Positions 56,315 through 64,000 of a stretch of 64,000 bases of DNA are shown piece by piece. The position numbers were made by a program, and so were the translations under genes. The notes beneath the pieces were generated by a model. That model saw nothing but the letters and a program-made list of their open reading frames with translations, was not told where the DNA came from and ran no database searches. Positions within the stretch are counted from its first letter, which is position 1; every line of letters starts with the position of its first letter. Source of the DNA: Posidoniimonas corsicana (GTDB lineage Bacteria; Planctomycetota; Planctomycetia; Pirellulales; Lacipirellulaceae); NCBI RefSeq assembly GCF_007859765.1, contig NZ_SIHJ01000001.1:1054767-1118766 (forward strand), written 5' to 3'.

Positions 56315-57463
56315 ATGCTCAGCCGAACTAGCCTACAGCGTGCCTTCACGCTGGTTGAACTGCTGGTAGTCATCGCGATCATAGGCGTTCTTGTCGCGTT
56401 GCTCCTGCCTGCGGTGCAGTCCGCACGCGAGGCGGCCCGCCGGACGCAGTGCCGCAGCAACCTCAAGAACATCGGGCTCGCGCTGCAGAATCACCACGAC
56501 ACCTTCGGGTACTTTCCCAGTGGTGGATGGGGCTACTTGTGGATGCCCGAGCCAGATGCCGGAGCGGGCAAGACGCAGCCGGGGAGCTGGTTGTACAGCA
56601 TCCTCGCGTTCATGGAGGAGGGGACGTTACGCGACATCGGCGCCGGCACCGCCCCCAACTCGCCCGCCCGTGACGACGCGATGCGGCAGCTGCTCGTGCG
56701 GCAAATCTCGATCATGAACTGCCCGAGCCGCCGCCAGGCGGAGCCGTACCCGCTTGTGAACAACGGCTCCAACGTCAACAGCGGCTACCGGAACACCGGC
56801 GCCGACTTCGCACAGAACCCGGGCGTTGCGTTCCGCAGCGACTATGCCGGCTGCCGCGGCGGCGGCACGCAGCAGGCTTGGGACGCGGCCAACAGCTCTG
56901 GCGACCCCGTGGAGGTGCGGCGGTTTCTAATGCTCGATGGCCCAGGACCCTCCACGTTCGCCGAGGCGGAAAAGTGGGACCGAAAGCTCCCAGGCTTGGG
57001 CGTGGACAACTGGTTCGCACGGTTGGGGTCCGGGAGTAACGGCATGATCCTGCCTCGCATCCCTATCCCAATGAGAAAGATCACCGACGGAACCTCGCAC
57101 ACCTACATCGTTGGCGAGCGGATGCGAGAATCCGACCTGTACTCGACAGGCACCTCGTTGTTCGACGACCAGGGCGCTTACAACGGGTTCGACCGCGACA
57201 ATATCGTGTCGGCCTGGGTGCCGCCGCTCGCCGACCCGACCTCTGCCCAGTACCAGGCGTGGATGGACAGCGTGGGCGACAACGCCTACTACCCAGCCAC
57301 CGCCAGCGAGCGGACTCTCCAGTTCAACTTCGGCGCAGCCCACGCATCCGTCTTCCAGGTGGTGTATTGCGACGGTTCCGTGCACGGCGTCAACTACGAC
57401 GTCGACCTCGAGGTTCACCGCGCTCGCGGCAGCCGCAACCTAGCAGATAACGCGGCGGAATAA
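56315..57463 (+). CDS. DUF1559 pilin-like protein, H-x9-DG type
   Basis: 382 residues. GGAGGG at 56303-56308 lies 6 nt before the ATG. Prepilin helix [33 protein letters not shown]1559 body, and C-terminal [16 protein letters not shown], which matches H-x9-DG. It shares [10 protein letters not shown] and [14 protein letters not shown] wording with the DUF1559 gene at 61529, so these two are closer to each other than to the other two in the window. Lies between PEP-CTERM genes and the GH71/99-like gene. Confidence 0.9.
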   Translation: MLSRTSLQRAFTLVELLVVIAIIGVLVALLLPAVQSAREAARRTQCRSNLKNIGLALQNHHDTFGYFPSGGWGYLWMPEPDAGAGKTQPGSWLYSILAFMEEGTLRDIGAGTAPNSPARDDAMRQLLVRQISIMNCPSRRQAEPYPLVNNGSNVNSGYRNTGADFAQNPGVAFRSDYAGCRGGGTQQAWDAANSSGDPVEVRRFLMLDGPGPSTFAEAEKWDRKLPGLGVDNWFARLGSGSNGMILPRIPIPMRKITDGTSHTYIVGERMRESDLYSTGTSLFDDQGAYNGFDRDNIVSAWVPPLADPTSAQYQAWMDSVGDNAYYPATASERTLQFNFGAAHASVFQVVYCDGSVHGVNYDVDLEVHRARGSRNLADNAAE

Positions 57464-57484
57464 CCATCGCCCTGATGGGGCGGC

Positions 57485-57490
57485 TATAAT
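57485..57490 (+). promoter_or_regulatory. Candidate -10 element
   Basis: Perfect TATAAT, 22 nt after the DUF1559 stop and 62 nt before the GH71/99-like ATG at 57552. No -35 match at 17 bases. It supports the 57552 start over the in-frame ATG at 57489. Confidence 0.35.
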
Positions 57491-57551
57491 GTGGAGACCG
57501 CTCCGACTCGACGCGGCACATTCGACCACGCGCCGCGTTAGGACACCAGCG

Positions 57552-59009
57552 ATGCGACTCCCCCACCTAATCACGGCAATCGTGTTCTGCTCGTCGATGC
57601 AAGGCGGGCTGGCCTGTGCATCTGACGTGGTGAAGTCAAACCCGCAGAAGGTGTACATGCACTACATGCCGTGGTACGAAACTCCTGACACACTGGGGTC
57701 CGGGCAATGGGGCTGGCACTGGCGGATGAATACGCAGAACCCCAACATCATGGACGGAGACGGCCGGCGTCAGATTGCGTCTCACTTCTACCCCATGATC
57801 GGCCCGTACGCATCGAGCGACCCCGACGTCATCGAGTACCACCTGCTGCTCATGAAGTTCTCCGGCGTGGACGGGGTCATGATTGATTGGTACGGCGTCC
57901 AGGGAACCAACGGCGACATCACCAACCTGCTAGCCAACAGCAACGCCCTGGTGGACCGCATCGGCGACTTCGGACTCGATTTCTCCGTCGTGCTCGAAGA
58001 CCGCTTTTCTGCAAACATTGGCCAGGCTGAGGCGAATGTAGCCTACTTACGCGACAACTACTTCCCACGATCTGAGTACGTCCGGGTAGGCGACGGCGAC
58101 GACCCGCTGCTGGCGGTGTTCGGCCCCATCACCTTCCAGCAGGAGACCCAGTGGACGCAAATCCTGAGCCAGGGCAATGAGCCGATCGCATTCCTCCCAT
58201 TGTGGTACGAGTCCGCCGACGCCGGCGCGAATGCCCGCGGAGAGTACGCGTGGATCTACGAGGACGAGTCGCAAGACAATCACCTAGACCACCAGGAAAG
58301 CTTCTACCGGTACCGCGCGGGCGGCCTCGAGATGGCCGGAGGCGTGGCCTACCCGGGGTTTGTCGATTTCTATGCAGAAGGCGGCGCCGGCTCGCCGGTT
58401 CCGTTTGAGATCCCACACCACGATGGGCAGACCCTCGACGAGGTGCTCGACCAGGCGGCGTTGTTCTCTAGCCGTGTGGACTTCCTGCAGCTCGCCACCT
58501 TCAACGACTTCGGCGAGGGCACCATGTTCGAGCCGACCCTTGAGACCGGCTTCGACTACCTTCTTCGGGTTCAGGAGCATACCGGTGTATCCTATGGCCA
58601 AGCGGAACTGGAGCTGGTCTACCGGCTCTATGTCGCGCGACGCGAGTATGCGAACAGCGCGGAGATAGTTGCCTCCCTGGACCAGGTATCGGCGCACCTG
58701 GCCGCCTTGGAGGTCCAGGAGGCTGAAACGCTGCTGAATGCGGCGGCGCCTGCCACTGACTACAATCGAGATGGTCAGGTCAACGAGGAAGACTACCTGG
58801 TGTGGGCGAGCGCGTTCGGCTCGTCTGCCATCCTGGCGGGCAGCGGCGCCGACGGGAACTACGATGGTATAGTCGACGCGGCCGACTACACCTTGTGGCG
58901 CGACGCCGCCACTCAAGTCGGCGCGTTGGCGGCGACGCCAGAACCGTCCGCCGTGCTGCTGAGCACGTTCCTCGCGATGGCGTTCGCCCCTCACCGCCGG
59001 CGAAGCTGA
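57552..59009 (+). CDS. Secreted GH71/99-like glycosidase with dockerin-like module and PEP-CTERM tail
   Basis: 485 residues from ATG 57552, where the signal peptide starts (LITAIVFCSSMQGGLACA). Barrel with MHYMPWYETPD, GVDGVMIDWYG and the family-typical FNDFGEGTMFEPT, whose acidic residues should be catalytic. GH99 members act on alpha-mannosides and GH71 on alpha-1,3-glucan, so an endo-alpha-mannosidase-like role is possible. The dockerin-like pair (DYNRDGQVNEEDYLVWAS and NYDGIVDAADYTLWRD) and tail PEPSAVLLSTFLAMAFAPH-RRRS follow. The only enzyme in this window with a complete separate PEP-CTERM tail besides the pectate lyases. Confidence 0.85.
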   Translation: MRLPHLITAIVFCSSMQGGLACASDVVKSNPQKVYMHYMPWYETPDTLGSGQWGWHWRMNTQNPNIMDGDGRRQIASHFYPMIGPYASSDPDVIEYHLLLMKFSGVDGVMIDWYGVQGTNGDITNLLANSNALVDRIGDFGLDFSVVLEDRFSANIGQAEANVAYLRDNYFPRSEYVRVGDGDDPLLAVFGPITFQQETQWTQILSQGNEPIAFLPLWYESADAGANARGEYAWIYEDESQDNHLDHQESFYRYRAGGLEMAGGVAYPGFVDFYAEGGAGSPVPFEIPHHDGQTLDEVLDQAALFSSRVDFLQLATFNDFGEGTMFEPTLETGFDYLLRVQEHTGVSYGQAELELVYRLYVARREYANSAEIVASLDQVSAHLAALEVQEAETLLNAAAPATDYNRDGQVNEEDYLVWASAFGSSAILAGSGADGNYDGIVDAADYTLWRDAATQVGALAATPEPSAVLLSTFLAMAFAPHRRRS

Positions 59010-59124
59010 GCCGCCGAAGAAGGGCCAGCGCCTGGCGGGCGGATTTCGAGACTGCTAACCTCACGGTGACTTAATTCGACGCCGCCGCGTCGCTATCCCT
59101 GCGGCGCCGCCCTGCGACCCGTCC

Positions 59125-60414
59125 ATGGCCGAGCCCACGACCGAAGGCCCGCACAACCCGCCCTCCCGGTTGTTCCCGCGGGTGGCGGCGATGATGTTCC
59201 TGCAATACTGGCCGCTCGGTGTGTGGGCGGTCACGGTTGGCACCTACATCGCGGCGAACACGGGGGAACAAGGTGAGGCGATCTTCTCGGCAGGCTTCGC
59301 CGGCTACAGCACGATCACAGGGGCGGTTGGGAGCCTCGTTGCGCCAATGGTGTTCGGCTTCCTGAGCGACCGCCTGCTGCCGGCGGAGCGACTGGTTGCG
59401 CTGCTGCACTTGGGCTGCGCCGCGGCGGCGTGGTGGATGTCCTCGTGCCGCGACGAGCTGAACTTCTTTATTGCTCTGCTCGTGTACTGGAATTGCTTCA
59501 ACCCGGCCTGCGCGCTCACGAACAAGATTGCGTTGCAGCACCTCCCCAAACCAGACCGGCAGTACCCACACGCACGGCTGTTCGCAACCGGCGGGTGGAT
59601 CTCGGCGGGGCTGTTTATCGGACTCGTGTGGCCTAGCCTATCGGGCCACTCCATCGAGGATACCGCGACGCCAATTCTGGTGGGCGCGGCGTCCAATCTG
59701 GTCATGGCCTGCTACGCGCTCACGCTGCCGTATACTCGGCCCAACCCATTAGTTGGCCGCGGACGCCCGTCGCTGTGGCGGGACGCGCTGCGACTGCTAG
59801 CCAACCGCCCTCTTGTGCTGTTTCTGTGCGCGTCGGCTGCCGCATGCCTATCCAGCATGGCCTACAACGCCTACGCGAACCTGTTCCTCAACTGGGCGGG
59901 GTACTCTAACCCAGCTGCACTGATGACGCTGGGCCAGGTGTCCGATGTGCTCTGCCTCTTCGCACTCCCTAGGCTTATCGCCCGATTCGGATTGCGTCGG
60001 CTATTCCTGGCAGGCGTTGCCGCCTGGTCGGTTCGGTACGGACTGCTGACGTTTGCATCCGCGACAAACTCGCACGCGGCGGTCTACGCGGCGATCCTAG
60101 TCCATGGCCCTTGCTACGTTTTTGTGTACGTTGCCGGCTTGATGCTCGTCGACCGACTCGTCGACCCCGGCCACCGCGGGGCCGCGCAGGGCCTGAACGC
60201 CGCTGCGACAACCGGGCTCGGGCACCTAGGCGGCGCGTTGATGGCAGGCTCCGCACAGGAGACATTCCTTACGCCTGACGGCGTCTCTCCTCCGCCCTAC
60301 CACTGGGCAGAGTTCTGGGGCATCCCCGCCTTGGCCGCCACCGCGGCCACCACGTTGTTTGTGGCCATCCTCCCGAAGTTGGTGTCGACCAACCCACCGC
60401 AACACTCCGATTGA
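59125..60414 (+). CDS. MFS permease, nucleoside:proton symporter type
   Basis: 429 residues with about 12 membrane helices. Begins FLQYWPLGVWAVTVGTYIAA and continues in the pattern of the NupG/XapB nucleoside symporter group (ARLFATGGWISAGLFIG, GPCYVFVYVAGLMLVDRLV). The substrate could instead be a small sugar, since this group is common next to glycosidases in planctomycetes (inference). It follows the GH71/99-like gene by 115 nt on the same strand. Confidence 0.85.
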   Translation: MAEPTTEGPHNPPSRLFPRVAAMMFLQYWPLGVWAVTVGTYIAANTGEQGEAIFSAGFAGYSTITGAVGSLVAPMVFGFLSDRLLPAERLVALLHLGCAAAAWWMSSCRDELNFFIALLVYWNCFNPACALTNKIALQHLPKPDRQYPHARLFATGGWISAGLFIGLVWPSLSGHSIEDTATPILVGAASNLVMACYALTLPYTRPNPLVGRGRPSLWRDALRLLANRPLVLFLCASAAACLSSMAYNAYANLFLNWAGYSNPAALMTLGQVSDVLCLFALPRLIARFGLRRLFLAGVAAWSVRYGLLTFASATNSHAAVYAAILVHGPCYVFVYVAGLMLVDRLVDPGHRGAAQGLNAAATTGLGHLGGALMAGSAQETFLTPDGVSPPPYHWAEFWGIPALAATAATTLFVAILPKLVSTNPPQHSD

Positions 60415-60664
60415 CGTATGCGGGATCAATCTGCTTCGTCGGACAGCGTGCTTGGCGGCGCCAGCGCAGCGCGGGATCTCTAGACGAGGTGCTTTGTAGT
60501 GCCGTCATCAAGCAACTAACGCGTCTCCATATTGCAACCTGAGGGGCGCATACACGTTTCATCTCGGCGGCTAGAATGACCGTCACTCTTGCTGCACTGC
60601 TCGTCCGCTTAGACGCAGCCACCCTCTCCGTTCTCCCGAACGCCTCTATCCAGGGTTCCAACGC

Positions 60665-61384
60665 ATGCCGAATGACAGCGTTTCGTCTTCCAAGGGGAAG
60701 CTTGGCCTAGTACTGATACTGGTTGCGGCACTGGCGGCCATTGCTATCGGCATCGTAGAGTTCACTCCCATGGCGGGAGCGGACGAAACAGGTACTCGTG
60801 CCGAGCTATCCAAGTATGGCGTTCTCGCCACGCTCGATGGCTCGGGTAGCAGGGTCGCGTCGGTAAACTTCTCAACCATCAAGGATGAGGTCAACTTTGA
60901 GCAGGCGTTTGAGATCGTCCGCGGGTTGCGGGCGGTTTCCTCGCTTAACCTTGACGGGATGCCGATTGACGACTCGCACCTTGCAGAGATCGGAAAGATG
61001 ACGTCGCTGGCGTCGCTCTCGCTTGGCGGCTGCGGGGTAGGCGCCGAGGGGCTTGGGGACCTTAGGCGACTGCGAGACCTAGCGGTCCTCAATCTGAGCG
61101 GCGCCCAATTGAGCGACGACACCCTCGTGGAAATTGGCCAGCTGAGCAAGCTGACCGCAATTGACCTGTCTGAATGCGGCCCACTGACCGACCTGAGTCC
61201 CCTCGCCGGCCTCCCGAAACTTAATCTGCTGGTGCTAGCCCGGGCGAAACTCGGAGATGACGCCCTGGCTGGGCTGCAGGCAGCCCCCGCGATGACGCGG
61301 CTGTCACTGGGCGGCGCCGAGTACTCGGCCGACGACCTGAAAGCCCTGCGTGACTCCAAGCCCGAGTTGGTTGTCGATGAGTAG
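60665..61384 (+). CDS. Leucine-rich-repeat protein with N-terminal membrane anchor
   Basis: 239 residues. One membrane helix (about 13-35, LGLVLILVAALAAIAIGIVEF), then about six LRR units of the plain type (L..L.L..G.....) such as VSSLNLDGMPIDDSHLAEIG, LASLSLGGCGVGAEGLGDL, LAVLNLSGAQLSDDTLVEIG. Extracytoplasmic protein-binding role likely; partner unknown. Convergent with the DUF1559 gene at 61529; 250 nt from the permease, so probably a separate unit. Confidence 0.82.
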   Translation: MPNDSVSSSKGKLGLVLILVAALAAIAIGIVEFTPMAGADETGTRAELSKYGVLATLDGSGSRVASVNFSTIKDEVNFEQAFEIVRGLRAVSSLNLDGMPIDDSHLAEIGKMTSLASLSLGGCGVGAEGLGDLRRLRDLAVLNLSGAQLSDDTLVEIGQLSKLTAIDLSECGPLTDLSPLAGLPKLNLLVLARAKLGDDALAGLQAAPAMTRLSLGGAEYSADDLKALRDSKPELVVDE

Positions 61385-61528
61385 GCCGCCGACACCCGCA
61401 CGGCTTCTGTTCCGTGAATAGCCGAGAGGCCGACAGTTCTAGCCACAACCGTCTGCGGCTTGTAGCGGGAACTGCCGACCTCTAAGAGCAAACAGGCGGC
61501 GGGACGGGCGACGGCTTGCGCGGCGCCG

Positions 61529-62530
61529 CTAGCGGCTGTTGGGGCGTTTGTCGAGCGACTCGTCGCGGCTCCCCATCGCCTTCCAAACGGTTTCATCGAT
61601 GTCGTACGGAATCGACTGCACCGATGCGTCGCAGTGGGCGATGTAAAACACGCCGGGGTGTGTGCTCCCGAAGTAGTACCACAGATTGACGCCGGGCGTG
61701 TCCTGGGTCGGCTGGTAGACCTCGAATGTGTCGCCGGTGTAGGCGATGGTGTCGAAGTCGTAGCCGATGTACATGCCCTGATCGTCGTTCGACGCCAACC
61801 CGTCCACGTAGCGGTCAGAATTGATGTACCGCTCGCCGAACAGGATCGTCTTGGTGGTCCCGTCGATGATCTGGCGGAGCTTCACCTCGCTGCCCTGGTA
61901 GACCACGCCGCTCTGGAACCCATTGGACTTGTCTTTGCTGTGAGGCCAGTCGAACGACTTCCAACTTGTCAGCGAGCTCGGGCCGTTGGGGTCGATCGCG
62001 TTAATGTTCCCTGAGCATGCCGCGTAGTCAGAGCGTGCGATCTGGCAGTTGCCCGGACGACAGTTGGGCATATTCCCCGCCAGCGAGCCGAGGTCGGTCC
62101 TCGCGTAGGGGTAGGGGACCGGCGGACGGCGGCTGGGGCAGTTGAATGACGGGATGGGGGTCGCGGCGGCGGTCTTCATCATAGTCTCTAGCCGCGCCGG
62201 GTTGGTCTCGCCCGCGCCAAGGTCACGCACCGCCTGCTCTTCAATAAACGGCAGGATGCTATACGCCCAACCGCCCGGTTGCGACCGTCCGTAGCCCTGG
62301 TTGGGGTCGGCGTACCAACGCCAGCTCCAGCCCCCGGAGGGGAAGAATCCGTGGATGTCCACGTGGTTGTAGGCGCCCAAGGCGACCTGTCTCAGGCTGT
62401 TCTGACACTGGGTCCTACGAGCCGCCTCGCGGGCGGACTGCACGGCGGGCAGGAGCAACGCGATGAGCACCCCAATAATGGCGATGACCACCAGAAGCTC
62501 GACGAGTGTGAATCCCTTGTGATGACGCAT
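61529..62530 (-). CDS. DUF1559 pilin-like protein, DA variant
   Basis: 333 residues. Short basic leader [38 protein letters not shown]1559 body. C-terminal motif [15 protein letters not shown] is H-x9-DA, as in the gene at 40723. It follows the lipoprotein gene at 62559 by 28 nt, so the two are co-transcribed. Surface pilin-like protein of unproved role. Confidence 0.9.
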   Translation of the reverse strand: MRHHKGFTLVELLVVIAIIGVLIALLLPAVQSAREAARRTQCQNSLRQVALGAYNHVDIHGFFPSGGWSWRWYADPNQGYGRSQPGGWAYSILPFIEEQAVRDLGAGETNPARLETMMKTAAATPIPSFNCPSRRPPVPYPYARTDLGSLAGNMPNCRPGNCQIARSDYAACSGNINAIDPNGPSSLTSWKSFDWPHSKDKSNGFQSGVVYQGSEVKLRQIIDGTTKTILFGERYINSDRYVDGLASNDDQGMYIGYDFDTIAYTGDTFEVYQPTQDTPGVNLWYYFGSTHPGVFYIAHCDASVQSIPYDIDETVWKAMGSRDESLDKRPNSR

Positions 62531-62558
62531 GGGTTGAGCCTAATGTGTGGGGGGAGTG

Positions 62559-63239
62559 CTAGCGGAGGCTCTGTGGCCTCTTGCCTTCGTAGTTGAGAAC
62601 AATGAGGAGGTTCCGGTCACGCCTCGACTGGGGCGACGACTCAAGCCCAAGCGGCGTCTTAACCTCGATCGGCTTAGAGGCTGCCTCGTCCTCGTACAGT
62701 TCCACGCGGTAGAAGCCGGGCTGCATAGCCGGGAACGACTTCCCCTCGGTCCGCGGTGAGACCTGACCTACCTGGTTGGTGGTTCCTACCGCGGGCGACA
62801 ACGCGTCGCCCTGAAAATCTTCCGGGATGAGCTTCACCAGGACGCCGTTCAGGGGCCTGCCGTTGAGCTTCACCTGTATCGTCGTCTTGACGAAGGCGGT
62901 CTTGAGTTTGTCGTAGAGCTTGAAACGCTCTTCGATCTCCGCCGCGGAGAGGCTGTCGCTGCCGTCAGCGTCCAGCGTCTCAAACGCATCCAGGAGTCCG
63001 GGCGACGCCGCGACCTCCTTGCGATCGATCACCGAATCGCCCGAAGCATCCAGTTGGGTAATGGCCGCTTGGGCCATGTCGCTGGGCGACCAATCGGGCG
63101 CGGCGGCCCGGGGAGGGCGGCTCCCGCACCCGGTTATGCCGGCAAGGGTAAACGCCGAAACGAAGCAAAGTATCGCGAGCCTCAAGCCGGGTCTCCTTCC
63201 AGGTAAGCACGCCAGAAGCGTTCTAATTCCCACCAACAA
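62559..63239 (-). CDS. Lipoprotein with EF-hand pair
   Basis: 226 residues. Signal peptide with lipobox ITGC (Cys38). Two EF-hand-like loops, DASGDSVIDRKE (about 65) and DADGSDSLSAAEIEE (about 90), should bind calcium. The C-terminal half (TIQVKLNGRPLNGVLVKLIP) is a beta-sandwich like the carboxypeptidase-regulatory group. Lies 30 nt after the PEP-CTERM gene and 28 nt before the DUF1559 gene. Confidence 0.85.
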   Translation of the reverse strand: MLVGIRTLLACLPGRRPGLRLAILCFVSAFTLAGITGCGSRPPRAAAPDWSPSDMAQAAITQLDASGDSVIDRKEVAASPGLLDAFETLDADGSDSLSAAEIEERFKLYDKLKTAFVKTTIQVKLNGRPLNGVLVKLIPEDFQGDALSPAVGTTNQVGQVSPRTEGKSFPAMQPGFYRVELYEDEAASKPIEVKTPLGLESSPQSRRDRNLLIVLNYEGKRPQSLR

Positions 63240-63269
63240 ACAAGACGCAGACGGATAGCAGCGTTCTAG

Positions 63270-64000
63270 TCAGGTCATCAGCCCATTAACCCGCCGGCAG
63301 CAGACGCCGGCCAGCAGCACAGCCAGCGCGGCCATCGACGCCGGCTCGGGCGCTTGCGCGGTGGACGCAGCCAGCGAGTAGGACACCCCATAGTTGTCAC
63401 GCCACACGAGGTAGTCGGACTGGGTGACGCCTCCGCCGTCTCCGGCGCTGTTGATGTTGGACTCGTCCGGGTCGCCGAGGTTATCTCGCCAAAGCGTGTA
63501 GTCGGCGGCATTGACGATGCCATCGCCATTGAAGTCGCCCAGATTCGCCGGGTCCGCGTCAGGAAGCTCGCTCACAAACACCACCTCGCCTAGCGTAAAC
63601 GTAGAGTCACCGTCCAGCAGGAACTCGAAGGTGAGACCCGACTCGGAGAATCCAGAGTCAAGGATCTGCCCAATGTCGTAGCGGGTGAAGCGGTCGAACA
63701 CGCTAGAGCCCTCCTCGGTCACCTCCAGCAGGGCGGTCGAGTCGGACTGGGCGCTTACCTGCCAGGTGTCGTTGTCCAGTCCTGACTGCCCCTCAAGCGG
63801 GATCCAGCTGTCGGTCTGCAGGGGGCTGCCGGAGGAACTGACACGGTAGACTTCGACGCCCTGGGCGAAACCGGTCGAATTAAGCATGGCTGCCTGGCCG
63901 GCGTCCGCGCCATCGTTGTCGATGTAGAGAACGATGTTGTTATTCACAACCTTGGTCCCGGTGTACTCAACGATGCCGCGAACGGGCGTGGGGCCGAGCG
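63270..64000 (-). CDS. PEP-CTERM protein with dockerin-like module (5' partial)
   Basis: The frame stays open from the GTG at 63947 to the window edge (residues SAPTPVRGIVEYTGTKV precede it), so the start and signal peptide lie outside. Visible part: beta-rich region with IDNDGADAGQAAMLNSTG, dockerin-like GDFNGDGIVNAADYTLWRD and DYLVWRDNYG, then tail APEPASMAALAVLLAGVCC. Only Arg-Arg and a short VNGLMT follow. Upstream of the lipoprotein/DUF1559 pair on the same strand. Confidence 0.85.
   Translation of the reverse strand, partial: LGPTPVRGIVEYTGTKVVNNNIVLYIDNDGADAGQAAMLNSTGFAQGVEVYRVSSSGSPLQTDSWIPLEGQSGLDNDTWQVSAQSDSTALLEVTEEGSSVFDRFTRYDIGQILDSGFSESGLTFEFLLDGDSTFTLGEVVFVSELPDADPANLGDFNGDGIVNAADYTLWRDNLGDPDESNINSAGDGGGVTQSDYLVWRDNYGVSYSLAASTAQAPEPASMAALAVLLAGVCCRRVNGLMT

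Overview
The window reads as a GC-rich chromosome segment of a planctomycete, most likely order Pirellulales. The lineage signals are DUF1559 pilin-like proteins with an H-x9-DG C-terminal motif, many secreted proteins ending in PEP-CTERM tails, dockerin-like Asp-rich modules (DYN.DG.VDAADYTVWRD), an LEPR-type planctomycete surface motif, a XylR-type AraC regulator and a CotH-domain surface protein. No rRNA, tRNA or CRISPR array was seen. Both edges cut genes: the reverse transcriptase frame is open from base 1, and the last PEP-CTERM gene is open to base 64000.

Layout. 1-1.4 kb: the 3' part of an unusual (Abi/unknown-group, possibly defence) reverse transcriptase, followed by an IS5-type transposase remnant. 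1.75-8.6 kb (minus): an operon for sucrose synthesis (bifunctional sucrose-phosphate synthase/phosphatase), sucrose-consuming amylosucrase, and a HAD phosphatase fused to a TreZ-like trehalohydrolase. 9.1-23.6 kb: a type II secretion/type IV pilus hybrid made of a secretin, three minor pseudopilins and an HD-GYP protein on the minus strand, then a divergent plus-strand run of response regulator, histidine kinase, STAS protein, GspE, GspF, PilM, PilN, PilO and PilP/GspC-like genes, mostly with overlapping stop and start codons. 23.6-27 kb: a methyltransferase with an array of repeated motifs upstream, then a lipoprotein and DUF1559 pair.

27.2-39.8 kb: a pectin/arabinan locus with a XylR-type regulator, two LamG PEP-CTERM proteins, GH51 and GH43 arabinosidases sharing a GTGA overlap, and a 1312-residue protein joining two complete secreted pectate lyases (PL9-like and PL1-like) in one reading frame. 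40.7-47.6 kb: a DUF1559 protein, a PEP-CTERM protein and a large CotH/lamin-tail surface protein. 47.6-54.1 kb (minus): a probable mannan module with secreted GH5, sodium:solute symporter, cytosolic GH130 phosphorylase and a GntR-type regulator. 54.4-60.4 kb: tandem PEP-CTERM paralogues, DUF1559, a GH71/99-like glycosidase and a nucleoside-type MFS permease. 60.7-64 kb: a leucine-rich-repeat protein, then a minus-strand PEP-CTERM, lipoprotein and DUF1559 group.

How the genes fit together: the hybrid secretion machine, the PEP-CTERM/dockerin-like surface proteins and the polysaccharidases describe a cell that displays or secretes enzymes against plant or algal polysaccharides, while the sugar operon handles internal sucrose, glucan and possibly trehalose. 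All functional statements come from reading sequence and motif recall; no database search was run.
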